From an uncultured Tateyamaria sp. (lineage in GTDB: Bacteria; Pseudomonadota; Alphaproteobacteria; Rhodobacterales; Rhodobacteraceae), in the NCBI GenBank assembly GCA_947501275.1, contig CANMVD010000002.1, positions 656,805-720,804 on the forward strand: 64,000 nucleotides of DNA. Direction: 5' to 3'. The notes under the pieces were generated by a model. That model saw only the letters and a list, made by a program, of their open reading frames with translations. It had not been told where the DNA came from and did not search any database. Both the position numbers and the translations under genes were made by a program. How positions within the stretch are numbered: position 1 is the stretch's first letter; the number at the start of each line of letters is the position of its first letter. Positions 8,993-17,225 of the stretch are shown piece by piece.

Positions 8993-11053
8993 ATGCCAGC
9001 GCATTTTACGCAAAAGGACCGCCAAGGCCGCCTTACCACCACTTTGGGCGAAGACACGCTTGTCCTGTTGCGCATGGACGGTGTCGAGGAACTCTCTGGC
9101 GATTTCGAGTGGCGCGTCGAGGCGCTGTCCGAAGACGCAACCCTGAACATCGAGGCCCTGCTGGGCACACATGCCACTGTAGAAATCGACATGATGCAAG
9201 GCACGCGCGCCTTTGACGGCATCGTTTGCGAGGCGTCCCACCGCGGTGCGTTCGAAAACGGCTGGCGCTACGACCTTGTGCTGCGCCCTTGGCTGCACGT
9301 GGCAAGCTTGCGCCGCAACATGCGGATCTTTCACCAGAAAACCGTTGTTCAGATCGTTGAGGAAGTGCTTGCCACCTATGCCGATCTGGGCTCTCCCCAC
9401 ATCGAAACGCAATTGACCGCGGACTACCCAAAGCTAGAATACACAGTGCAATATGGCGAAAGCGATGCGCAGTTTATCCGTCGCCAGCTGGAACGCTTTG
9501 GGATCACTTGGTCGTGGCGGCACGAGGCAGGATCACACACGTTGTTGCTCAGCGATGCAACCTTCAGCCTACCCGAAGTACCCGGTGGCAAGCGCCCCTT
9601 CTTTGGCGTGGACGGGCACCATCAGGCGGATGAGGAACATTTCCGCCGCTGGACCGCATCCCAGCGTATCACCACGGGCGCAGTGCGGCTGACGGAATAC
9701 AATTTCAAAACCCCATCAGCGGCCCAAGAAGTGGACCAGCTTGGGGATGCGGCGCACCCGCATGGTGATGTTGAAAGCTATGATTGGCCGGGTGACTACC
9801 TTGATCAGGGCGAGGGGCGCGGCGTTCTGGACAAGCGGCTGGAGGCTGAGCGTGGACAAGCGCCGCGCCACTACGCCCAAGGCGACGTCATCTCGCTGGG
9901 TGCAGGATGGCGGGTCACCTTGTCAGGCGATGAGGTGCAGGGCGCAACGGGAGACAGCTTCGTCTGCCTGAAGGCTGAACACCGCTACCGCGCGCAGGCC
10001 TACGGATCCGGCGACACCGGAGGCGACGAGCGCGCTTATGACGGCAGCTATGTTCTGATGCCCGAAGACACGCCGATGCGCCCGGAACGCCGCACGCCCG
10101 GCGCCAAGGTACAGGGACCCGAAACGGCCGTTGTTGTTGGCGAGGGCGAGATTGATTGTGACGAACACGGGCGCATTCTTGTCCGTTTTCACTGGGATCT
10201 CGAAGGCGCACATTCCATGCGCGTCCGCGTCAGCCAGAATTGGGCCAGCAAGGGCTGGGGGGGCATGGTCATTCCGCGCATCGGGATGGAAGTAATCGTC
10301 GAACATCTGCGCGGTGACCCCGACAAACCCATCGTGACGGGCTGTGTCTATAACGGCAAGAACGTCCCACCTAACCAGCTGCCGACCTACAAGACCCGTT
10401 CGATCTTTCAGACGGACAGCCATCAGGGGTCAGGCTACAACGAGCTGCGCTTTGAAGATGAATCCGGTCAGGAAGAGATCTGGATGCAGGCGCAAAAGTA
10501 CCTCAATGTCTTTATCAAGGACAATGAGACGTGGAAGACCGAAGGCAGTCAGGACTTCCACGTATCCGGTTCGTCTTCGCAAGACATTGACGGCGACAAG
10601 GATATGAAAGTGCAGGGCGATCACCGTGAGCAGGTCACAGGGTCGCGCCATATTGAAGTGACCGGCTCGCGGATCACACACACCAAAATATCGGATCTTG
10701 CGACAATCAACGGTGATCGCGCCACGCAGATCGATTCAACCGATGACACGTACATCGGCGAAAGCATGCGCCTCGAGACAGGCGGCGCACAGTATAACAA
10801 AGTTGGCACAACGCATTTCATCGATGCTGGCAGTGACATCGTTCTGACAGCAGGTGCGACGATATCCCTCAACGTGGGTGGCAACTTTATCAAGATTGAC
10901 GCGATGGGCGTGACCATCAATGGCACCCTGACCAAGATCAACAGCGGCGGCAGCGCCAAGAAGGGAAAGAAGGTCAGCCGCGCCAAGCCAACCAAGCCCA
11001 AGAAATATGCAGGGCCCCATGCCACACGCTATGGCCGGTCGTTCAAGGAGTAA
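8993..11053 (+). CDS. vgrG: Type VI secretion system spike protein VgrG
   Basis: VgrG/Tss I, 686 residues, forms the trimeric needle tip that carries toxins across target membranes. The N-terminal gp27-like region shows the phage-late-control fold: LRPWLHVASLRRNMRIFHQKT, then YGESDAQFIRRQLERFGITW. The gp5 OB-fold motif DEHGRILVRFHWDLEG follows around residues 393-408, and then the repeat-rich beta-helix tail (DGDKDMKVQGDHREQVTGSR onward). The C-terminus is lysine-rich with no fused toxin domain, which fits delivery of a separate cargo through the PAAR protein 6 bp downstream. No structural T6SS genes (tssB, tssC, tssM, clpV) occur in the window, so this is an orphan cargo island. Confidence 0.95.
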   Translation: MPAHFTQKDRQGRLTTTLGEDTLVLLRMDGVEELSGDFEWRVEALSEDATLNIEALLGTHATVEIDMMQGTRAFDGIVCEASHRGAFENGWRYDLVLRPWLHVASLRRNMRIFHQKTVVQIVEEVLATYADLGSPHIETQLTADYPKLEYTVQYGESDAQFIRRQLERFGITWSWRHEAGSHTLLLSDATFSLPEVPGGKRPFFGVDGHHQADEEHFRRWTASQRITTGAVRLTEYNFKTPSAAQEVDQLGDAAHPHGDVESYDWPGDYLDQGEGRGVLDKRLEAERGQAPRHYAQGDVISLGAGWRVTLSGDEVQGATGDSFVCLKAEHRYRAQAYGSGDTGGDERAYDGSYVLMPEDTPMRPERRTPGAKVQGPETAVVVGEGEIDCDEHGRILVRFHWDLEGAHSMRVRVSQNWASKGWGGMVIPRIGMEVIVEHLRGDPDKPIVTGCVYNGKNVPPNQLPTYKTRSIFQTDSHQGSGYNELRFEDESGQEEIWMQAQKYLNVFIKDNETWKTEGSQDFHVSGSSSQDIDGDKDMKVQGDHREQVTGSRHIEVTGSRITHTKISDLATINGDRATQIDSTDDTYIGESMRLETGGAQYNKVGTTHFIDAGSDIVLTAGATISLNVGGNFIKIDAMGVTINGTLTKINSGGSAKKGKKVSRAKPTKPKKYAGPHATRYGRSFKE

Positions 11054-11058
11054 GTGTC

Positions 11059-11433
11059 ATGTCTGGTAAACCTGCTGCCCGTATAGGGGACATCGGATCT
11101 GGCCATGGCTGCCACTTTCCACCGACACCTGCTATTCAGGGCTCGCCCAACACGCTGATCAACAACCGCCCCGCCGTACGGCAAGGCGACATGTATGCCC
11201 CCCATCCCTGTCCGGCCTGCCCGCAGCCGCCACATCCGCGCAATCTGTCCGCGGGCTCGCCCACCGTGCTGATCAACAACAAGCAGGCAGGCCGCATTGG
11301 CGACCCGATCAACTGCGGCGGGGCCAACTCCACCGGATCAGGCAATGTGCTGATCGGCGGCAATGCACCTGCGGGCCTGACCCGCGCGCCCTTCGCCGAA
11401 AGCTGCGAGGACGCGGCCACCAAGGACGCCTGA
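11059..11433 (+). CDS. PAAR-domain spike-tip protein
   Basis: PAAR proteins cap VgrG with a zinc-bound cone and attach effectors. The 124-residue chain begins KPAARIGDIGSGHGCHFPPTP and repeats the PAAR pattern (GSPNTLINNRPAVRQGD, then GSPTVLINNKQAGRIGDPI, then GSGNVLIGG). Histidine and cysteine metal-ligand candidates are present (GHGCH, HPCPACPQPPH, NCGG). The start ATG 11059 has a strong ribosome site, AAGGAG. The next gene starts 3 bp after its stop. Length and pattern fit a stand-alone PAAR protein. Confidence 0.92.
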   Translation: MSGKPAARIGDIGSGHGCHFPPTPAIQGSPNTLINNRPAVRQGDMYAPHPCPACPQPPHPRNLSAGSPTVLINNKQAGRIGDPINCGGANSTGSGNVLIGGNAPAGLTRAPFAESCEDAATKDA

Positions 11434-11436
11434 TCG

Positions 11437-12357
11437 ATGGCCGGTCCAGCCGCTCCAGCCGCGTGGTGGCTGCTGCGTGAAGCTGCGCGTCGATTGTTGA
11501 CACCGCGCCGCGTACCGATTCCGGTTCCGGGCCCAAGGCCAGTACCCGCCCCACCGATTCCTCGCCCGATACCTCCCGCGCCGCCGATCCCTGTGCCCCC
11601 GGGCCCAGTTCCCGGACCGACGCCCGGCACCACCCCGACCCCCGGTACCGTGCCCGGCAATCCGCCTGTGGCAGGCCCCGAAGCGATCCCGCAACCCGAG
11701 ACCATGCCCGGCTATGAGGCTCCCGCCTGGGAAGGCACCGAAACCAACATGGGCGACATGGTGCGGGCCGAAAACCGCACGCGACGGCGCGAACGATCCT
11801 GCTGTAACCCGTTCATCTTTCGTCATGTCTGGATTCAGCCCGGCACCAACATCTCCAGCCAACTCGATCCGCGCATCCGCTTCGAAGACGGGGACTTTTC
11901 GCGGATTCTGCCTTCGAACCTCGTACCGCTTAAACGCGGGTGGTATTATCAGGCCTATATTTGCGGTGTGCAGGAGTGGGTGGCGAGATCCGCCGCCGGG
12001 GATCGTCAGGAAGCGGACGGCGAAATGCACGCACGCTGCTGGCTTCAGGAAGCAAAGTACCAGATGCCTTTGCAGTCCTCACCGCCCGGCACACCTTATG
12101 TGCCATCACCCACGCTGGCTGCGCGCACAACGGCACAGTTTGCCCGATATGGGCGCGTCTGCAACAATCCCGCCCCTCCTGCCAGACCGTGCTGGCACAT
12201 AGGGCTCGACGTTGTTTGCAGTAGGCGCGGTGGTCCAGTGATGTATTATCTGGGCTTGCTGCGCACAAATAACATCGAAGGCATTGTGCGCTGGCGCGGC
12301 GTTCCCCAAGAAGTTCAGGCAGAGCTCGACCGCGCCTACAGAAACCTCCAGGACTAG
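11437..12357 (+). CDS. Proline-rich T6SS effector with probable restriction-endonuclease-like toxin domain
   Basis: 306 residues, starting 3 bp after the PAAR gene. Residues 26-90 are extremely proline-rich (PVPAPPIPRPIPPAPPIPV), a likely flexible linker. The C-terminal part, from about residue 125, contains GWYYQAYICG, EW, a D194-G pair and C-W-L-Q-E205-A-K207. This arrangement resembles the Tox-REase-5 nuclease fold (YQAYITG, FDG, LLEAK), with D194, E205 and K207 as candidate catalytic residues. It would then cut nucleic acid in a target cell. Position behind VgrG-PAAR and before a small acidic gene supports an effector. The nuclease family is inferred from motif memory, not a profile search. 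Confidence 0.7.
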   Translation: MAGPAAPAAWWLLREAARRLLTPRRVPIPVPGPRPVPAPPIPRPIPPAPPIPVPPGPVPGPTPGTTPTPGTVPGNPPVAGPEAIPQPETMPGYEAPAWEGTETNMGDMVRAENRTRRRERSCCNPFIFRHVWIQPGTNISSQLDPRIRFEDGDFSRILPSNLVPLKRGWYYQAYICGVQEWVARSAAGDRQEADGEMHARCWLQEAKYQMPLQSSPPGTPYVPSPTLAARTTAQFARYGRVCNNPAPPARPCWHIGLDVVCSRRGGPVMYYLGLLRTNNIEGIVRWRGVPQEVQAELDRAYRNLQD

Positions 12358-12376
12358 GCCAAATACAGGAGAAAGC

Positions 12377-12856
12377 ATGCAAGACGCATCCCCAGAAGAT
12401 CTTGAATACCTGCGCGGCTTATTCGATCAACCAAACAACTTTGCCCTTGCGGCCTGGGACACTGCCGCGCAGTCCGAAGGCACGCTGCGTTTCGAGATTA
12501 AAGACCTGCTCGAGATCGTCGCCCGCACCTTCACGGTCCTGAACACACGCGAGGACACGGATTCGCTTGAAATGGACCTTGCTCCGATTGAACAATTTCG
12601 GATTCTCAGCATTTTCAAGGATCGCCGCTTTCTGATGGCAGAAGGGGTCACTCCGCGCGAATTTTATCGCCTTGTCAAAGACTTCACAGACACAGTTCAA
12701 CAGCCACATAAACTCTACGTAGTGACGGGGGACGTTTCCTATGCTTGGCTGCGCACGGATCTGCCCGAAGACGACGCTGTTTTGCATATGCTGACGCATT
12801 CCGATGCCGTGCGCGCAGATCTGGGGCTGCCTGCCTATGATCACTCCCAGTGGTAG
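12377..12856 (+). CDS. Candidate immunity protein of the T6SS effector
   Basis: A 159-residue acidic, cytosolic-looking protein with no signal peptide or membrane segment; I do not recognise the family. The start ATG 12377 is preceded by AGGAG, and the stop lies 10 bp before the next gene. Position directly after the putative nuclease effector is where immunity proteins are normally encoded, and small acidic proteins often neutralise basic nuclease toxins. That role is inference only. Alternatively it could be an effector chaperone. Confidence 0.6.
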   Translation: MQDASPEDLEYLRGLFDQPNNFALAAWDTAAQSEGTLRFEIKDLLEIVARTFTVLNTREDTDSLEMDLAPIEQFRILSIFKDRRFLMAEGVTPREFYRLVKDFTDTVQQPHKLYVVTGDVSYAWLRTDLPEDDAVLHMLTHSDAVRADLGLPAYDHSQW

Positions 12857-12866
12857 AAAGCCGCAA

Positions 12867-13943
12867 ATGGAACAACAGATCCCCCATGACCAGTTCGAGG
12901 CCTTCCTCACTATGTGGATCGACTCCTACAAGGCGCGCGGGGTGGGCAGTTACCTCGCGCTGGATGGCAGTTGGCAGCAGGATCTGGTGCAACTGGTGAG
13001 ATCACGCGATGACGGGTGGCTGCCGCTAACGGGCCTGCCGCAGGACGACAAGCACGAGGCCCATATGCGCGCGCCGCTGCTGGTCGATCTCATTGTTCGC
13101 CCCGACACGATACCGCTGTGGCTGGGCACCGGGATAGATGAGCGCCTTGGCCTTGCAATTTTCAGCTCACTGGACATCTCCGATCTGCGTCTCAGCCTCA
13201 AACGGTTCCAATCCGTGATGCTGCCGGACGCTGAGGCCCCCGCCTTCTTTCGCTATTTCGACGGGCGCACCTTTGATTGCTTTGTGCGCACAGGGTTTCC
13301 CGAACAATGGGAAGACTTCTTTGAGGGGATCGAAGGGATCGCTGCCGTCACAGATGTATCGGTGGGGTGGACCAACTACGTTTGTCGCAATGGCGGGGTT
13401 CAGATCGGTGTCCTCAATGGGGAGAGCATGGCAACCGAGTGGCATGACATTCCCTTTGAGCCCCCGCAGGACGACACCTACGCCATTGCCAAGCCGTTTC
13501 GCACCATCGGCGCACATCAGTACGAACGCTTGATGGCCTGTTGCAAGAACGCGTTTCACATCGAGATCACCAACTTTATTCTCAAGGCCTTTCCCGAAAT
13601 GCCGGAATGCGAGAACCCGGATGCAATCTTGGTCTTTGTCGCTGAGGCGGAAAAGCAGGCCATCGCGCTGGAGCATGACACCGAGGGTGCCATTTTCCTG
13701 TGGTGTGTCTGCGCGTTCCTGTTTGGTGAGTTGTTCTTTGAGGACCCGGACCTCGAGAGCCACATGAAGAACCAGAACCTCGACATCGTGGCACGATTGG
13801 AACAACTGCTTGAGGCAGCCAATGCCGACATGCAGAACCCACATGTTCTGGACCTGATCGACACGCAAGAGACCTATCTTGAGGATGTCGACGGGAAAAA
13901 GGTCGCGTTTCGAAACAGATCCGGCAAGCAATTGCCGGTGTGA
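12867..13943 (+). CDS. DUF4123-domain protein (T6SS effector adaptor/chaperone)
   Basis: 358 residues from ATG 12867 (an in-frame ATG at 12837 overlaps the preceding gene). The N-terminal part, about residues 50-150, matches the DUF4123 pattern: APLLVDL, WLGTG near a rigid LSSLDISDLRLSLKRF, then FFRYFDGRTF. DUF4123 proteins (Tap/Tec) load toxins on VgrG or PAAR. The C-terminal half (about 200-358) is rich in acidic residues and may bind the effector. It is unusual in lying after, not between, the PAAR and effector genes. Family assignment is fairly strong, partner inferred. Confidence 0.78.
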   Translation: MEQQIPHDQFEAFLTMWIDSYKARGVGSYLALDGSWQQDLVQLVRSRDDGWLPLTGLPQDDKHEAHMRAPLLVDLIVRPDTIPLWLGTGIDERLGLAIFSSLDISDLRLSLKRFQSVMLPDAEAPAFFRYFDGRTFDCFVRTGFPEQWEDFFEGIEGIAAVTDVSVGWTNYVCRNGGVQIGVLNGESMATEWHDIPFEPPQDDTYAIAKPFRTIGAHQYERLMACCKNAFHIEITNFILKAFPEMPECENPDAILVFVAEAEKQAIALEHDTEGAIFLWCVCAFLFGELFFEDPDLESHMKNQNLDIVARLEQLLEAANADMQNPHVLDLIDTQETYLEDVDGKKVAFRNRSGKQLPV

Positions 13944-14067
13944 GCCTAGGCAGGCCAAACAGGGGTTCCGATCCGCCTTCGCTCTGCCAAGCTCCATCTG
14001 TGCGCCATATACACGTTTGCTCCCAACCGGGCCTTGATGGCCCCTCCACACAAAAGGAAATGGCATT

Positions 14068-14751
14068 TTGCACTCCCATGACCCCGCAGAACCGAACGGC
14101 GTCAATCTAAGCCTGAACATTGCCATTTCCGAGGACGGATCAGCGAAAACGGGGCGACGCTACACCGTTCCTGCCCGTTGTGGCATGGCCGTGCGCCTGA
14201 ATAAGGGGCAGACCTTGTGCATCATCAATCCAAGTGGCCACCAGGTTTGTGATTTCTGGGCATTTGCAGCCCAAGACCTGCACAAACATCTGTCGATGGC
14301 GCATCTGCACACCTCCTTGGGCTCGATCTTTCCCAAGGTCGGTGACGGGCTGGTCACTCAGATGCGCACCCCGTTGATGACCATCATAGAAGACACATCA
14401 GCGGGCGTGCATGACACGATTGTCGCGTGCTGTGATCATGCGCGCTACCGCGAGCTTGGATGCAAGGAGTATCACGACAACTGTGCAGATAACCTGCGCA
14501 TGGCGCTCAGGGCCATCGGTCTTCAAGCACCGTGTGTCCCTGCCCCGTTCAACATCTGGATGAACGTGCCCGTAGCGTCCGACGGGTCTACGCACTTCGC
14601 TCCACCCCTGTCCAAGCCGGGCGATCGCATATTGCTGCGGGCCGAGGCCGATGCAATTGCGGTCATGTCTGCCTGCCCCCAAGACATCACCGCCGTAAAC
14701 GGAGACGGTGTCGCGCCCGGCCCTTTGCAATTTGAGGTGATGGATCAGTAG
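14068..14751 (+). CDS. DUF1989 (urea carboxylase-associated) family protein
   Basis: 227 residues. The sequence contains the DUF1989 pattern GRRYTVPARCGMAVRLNKGQTLCIINPSGHQVCDFWAF, then the HLSMAHLHTSLGSIFPKVGD segment, DNCADNLRMAL and PAPFNIWMNVPV. Members of this family next to urea carboxylase include the two subunits of carboxyguanidine deiminase; many others are uncharacterised. Candidate metal ligands are the conserved Cys/His/Asp of CDHARYRELGC and HDNCADN. I use a TTG start at 14068 because AAAAGGA lies at the right distance; an ATG at 14060 is out of frame. No urea carboxylase is nearby, so the substrate is unknown. Confidence 0.8.
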   Translation: MHSHDPAEPNGVNLSLNIAISEDGSAKTGRRYTVPARCGMAVRLNKGQTLCIINPSGHQVCDFWAFAAQDLHKHLSMAHLHTSLGSIFPKVGDGLVTQMRTPLMTIIEDTSAGVHDTIVACCDHARYRELGCKEYHDNCADNLRMALRAIGLQAPCVPAPFNIWMNVPVASDGSTHFAPPLSKPGDRILLRAEADAIAVMSACPQDITAVNGDGVAPGPLQFEVMDQ

Positions 14752-15368
14752 GGAAAGGCGAGTTCAGGGCGATAACTGTCAAAACTGGACAATGTCTGGG
14801 TGTTGCACTCGGCCTGCCAACGCGAACCGGGCATGACCGCTGATACACACGGGAAGGTCTTGCGATATCCCATGGTGCGGTCATTGTCCTCGATGGCGAT
14901 GGCAACCAGTCCGGCAACCACGCCCTTTTGGCGCTGAACAAGGCGAATGGCCCCGTCCATGGTGCCCCCTGTTTCAACCCATTGATCAGCCAGCAAAACC
15001 CGTGTTCCGGCTGCAAAGGCGGGTAAGCGCATTTCCATGTCCTGCGTGCGCCCCGAATAGTTGTCGAACTCAACCTTGTCAGTGTCCACGCACAGTTTGC
15101 CTGCTTTGCGGATGGGCAAAAAACCGACCCCACGGCGCGCAGCCAGCGCTGCCCCCAGCACAAATCCCATCGCGTCCAGACCGGCAACAACGTCAAACTC
15201 AACGCCATCCAGATCCGCCATTAGGTCATCCAGCAAATCGTTGAACGCCTTTGCGTTGATGTAAATGGACGTCGGATCAAGCCAGGCAAATTGCGCGCCC
15301 TTGGTGTTGGGGGCCATGATGTTGAGGTACCAGCGATCGTCGCGCGGGCCTTTTTCCTGTGGGGTCAT
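14745..15368 (-). CDS. Phosphoribosyltransferase (adenine PRTase-like)
   Basis: Type I phosphoribosyltransferase, 207 residues; the family transfers ribose-5-phosphate from PRPP to a nucleobase. The PRPP motif is AGTRVLLADQWVETGGTMDG, about residues 119-138, and an upstream LDAMGFVLGAALAARRGVGF resembles adenine/xanthine PRTases. The usual second acidic residue of the PRPP motif (DD) is replaced by DQ, so activity or substrate may differ. Its start overlaps the BtpA-like gene by 4 bp and its stop overlaps the 3' end of the DUF1989 gene convergently. With a cytosine deaminase nearby, nucleobase salvage is a reasonable context. Confidence 0.8.
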   Translation of the reverse strand: MTPQEKGPRDDRWYLNIMAPNTKGAQFAWLDPTSIYINAKAFNDLLDDLMADLDGVEFDVVAGLDAMGFVLGAALAARRGVGFLPIRKAGKLCVDTDKVEFDNYSGRTQDMEMRLPAFAAGTRVLLADQWVETGGTMDGAIRLVQRQKGVVAGLVAIAIEDNDRTMGYRKTFPCVSAVMPGSRWQAECNTQTLSSFDSYRPELAFPY

Positions 15369-16111
15369 GATGTCTCTCTTTGTCCAAGGGACCGCGTCGC
15401 GCGCATGAGCGCCTCAAGGCGCGCAGGGTCAATATCGTAAAAATTGCCGGGTTCATTGATGCCGGTGGCAACCATAAAGCAGTCCACATCGCCATATGTG
15501 TCTGCGTTTTGCGGTGTGACGCCCGACGCGAGCGCCAAGGGCTTGTCGCCGATCGCGCCGCGAAAGGTATCTATTTTGCCCAGCTCCGCCTCGTGCCCTG
15601 TTGCCACGCCAGAGGTTGTCACCACATCCATAAAACCGCAGGCCTCGCGCGCGGCATCGCCGTAGCGCGCAGGGTCGATAGGGCGCTGTTTTTTGAAACA
15701 CGTCCCACCAAAGTAAAGCCCCCGCCAGCCGCTCTCTTGGTATGCGCGCGCAATCTCTTTGGCTTGCGTGTTCTCACCGTCCTCGTCAATGCAGGCGTCG
15801 TCAGCCCAATAGGCGTCAACCGTGACACCATCCCGCGCCAAGTCACCCAACATCGGAAAGGCGTCACGCCCTGTCACGCCAAGAAAATTCACCCCCATCC
15901 ACAATGATGGATAGGCCGCGCGCACGTCGCGGATGATCGGCAGGAACTGAGCAGGTTCAAAATCATGATTGATCAAAAAGCAACCCGCGGCGCCCGCGGC
16001 AATAACTTCGCGCACATTGCGCAAAGTGCGCGGCGTGTCCAAAACGTGGATCACCGGTAGCACAACAGGCCCTGCGGACTTGAAGAACTTGTGGAATTCA
16101 TCGCGCTGCAT
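15365..16111 (-). CDS. BtpA/SgcQ-family TIM-barrel protein
   Basis: 248 residues of the BtpA family (named from a cyanobacterial photosystem I biogenesis factor; SgcQ in E. coli sits in a sugar cluster). Recognisable segments are LPVIHVLDTPRTLRNVREVIAAGAAGCFLINHDF, LWMGVNFLGVTGRDAF and the C-terminal KPLALASGVTPQNADTYGDVDCFMVATGI, which is a phosphate-binding-type barrel end. Members in bacteria often accompany nucleoside or sugar catabolism genes. It is first of a two-gene minus-strand operon with the phosphoribosyltransferase (4-bp overlap), suggesting a joint ribose-phosphate step. The exact reaction is unknown. Confidence 0.78.
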   Translation of the reverse strand: MQRDEFHKFFKSAGPVVLPVIHVLDTPRTLRNVREVIAAGAAGCFLINHDFEPAQFLPIIRDVRAAYPSLWMGVNFLGVTGRDAFPMLGDLARDGVTVDAYWADDACIDEDGENTQAKEIARAYQESGWRGLYFGGTCFKKQRPIDPARYGDAAREACGFMDVVTTSGVATGHEAELGKIDTFRGAIGDKPLALASGVTPQNADTYGDVDCFMVATGINEPGNFYDIDPARLEALMRATRSLGQRETS

Positions 16112-16190
16112 GGGCGCAGCTTAGGGTGGCCCCCAAAATTAACAAAATTTATTGTTGCAATGCATCGATTGTATTTCGAAATTGAACGCT

Positions 16191-17096
16191 ATGCGTATCG
16201 TGAACTTACCCACCGACCTGCTGCGGACCTTCGTCACTGTAATTGAGGTCAAAAGTCATACCCGGGCCGCCGACTTGCTGAACCGGTCTCAACCTGCGGT
16301 CAGCCTGCAGATCAAGCGCCTTGAAACGCTGGTCGGATACAAGCTGATTCAGCAAAAGGGGCGCTCGATGCATGTCAGCGAAAAGGGCGAGGCATTGGCC
16401 ATGCATGCGCGGCAGATCTTGCGGTTGAACGACATGGCGGTGGGCTTGTTTGAACGCACGGACATGGAAACCGATCTGCGCATCGGTCTTCCGCTGGATT
16501 ACGGCGTGCGCCTGCTGCAACAGGAGGTAACCGCACTGATGCAGGAAAACGCAGCGCTGAAACTGACGATGAGCTGTGATCTGTCGCAAAACCTGCACGA
16601 CGCCCTTCTGCGCGATGAGCTTGATATCATTGTTGCGCTTTATCAGGACGGCGACCCACAATTCCTTGTTCAAAAGTGGCGCGAACAACCGGTGTGGGTG
16701 GCCGCCCAAAACATGCGCCCTACGCAATTTGAGGAGCTGCCTTTGGTGGCGCATCCCGTAGGTTGCGTATACCGCCACCGGATGACAGACGCCCTGAGGT
16801 CAGTGGAACGGAACTGGAAGGTGATCTTTTCCAGCCCAGACATTGATGCGGTCCAAGAGGCCGTGCGCGGAGGGTTGGGCTTTACCATCCTGACCGCGCC
16901 CACCACTCAGAATGGGATGCGGCAAGTGCCGACCAGTGAAGGATTACCCCCCTTGGAGCCGCTGCGGATTGGTTTGTTTTACAGACAGACCAGGCTGGGC
17001 AGTTGGGGCAACATTGTCGCTGAACGCCTGACGCAAACCATCGAAAATGTCCTGTCGTCCCATGCTGAAAATAGCAGCACTCATAACGGACCTTAA
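16191..17096 (+). CDS. LysR-family transcriptional regulator
   Basis: 301 residues. The N-terminal helix-turn-helix is in DLLRTFVTVIEVKSHTRAADLLNRSQPAVSLQIKRLE, followed by the periplasmic-binding-like effector domain (LRIGLPLDYGVRLLQQEVTAL, then VRGGLGFTILTAP). Start ATG 16191 gives the usual short lead before the helix. It diverges from the btpA-like/PRTase pair with 79 bp between and lies upstream of the ABC transporter operon, so it can control both. The short divergent gap contains AACAA/TTGTT half-sites at about 16141-16157, compatible with a LysR box but weak. Confidence 0.88.
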   Translation: MRIVNLPTDLLRTFVTVIEVKSHTRAADLLNRSQPAVSLQIKRLETLVGYKLIQQKGRSMHVSEKGEALAMHARQILRLNDMAVGLFERTDMETDLRIGLPLDYGVRLLQQEVTALMQENAALKLTMSCDLSQNLHDALLRDELDIIVALYQDGDPQFLVQKWREQPVWVAAQNMRPTQFEELPLVAHPVGCVYRHRMTDALRSVERNWKVIFSSPDIDAVQEAVRGGLGFTILTAPTTQNGMRQVPTSEGLPPLEPLRIGLFYRQTRLGSWGNIVAERLTQTIENVLSSHAENSSTHNGP

Positions 17097-17225
17097 TGCA
17101 TTTATATCCGCCATAAATTTCCTTTGATGGGTGATTATGGCTAACCTGAAGTCAATGGGCTTTGGCTGTGTCAGAACACGTCGATCAAAGTCGATAAGAA
17201 GCATTTCAACAGCGGAGTATGATCA

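Noticed and set aside
11515..11705. Possible tandem repeat in the proline-rich region of the effector
   Set aside because: The CCG/CCC-rich codons are explained by the proline-rich linker; repeat units are irregular.
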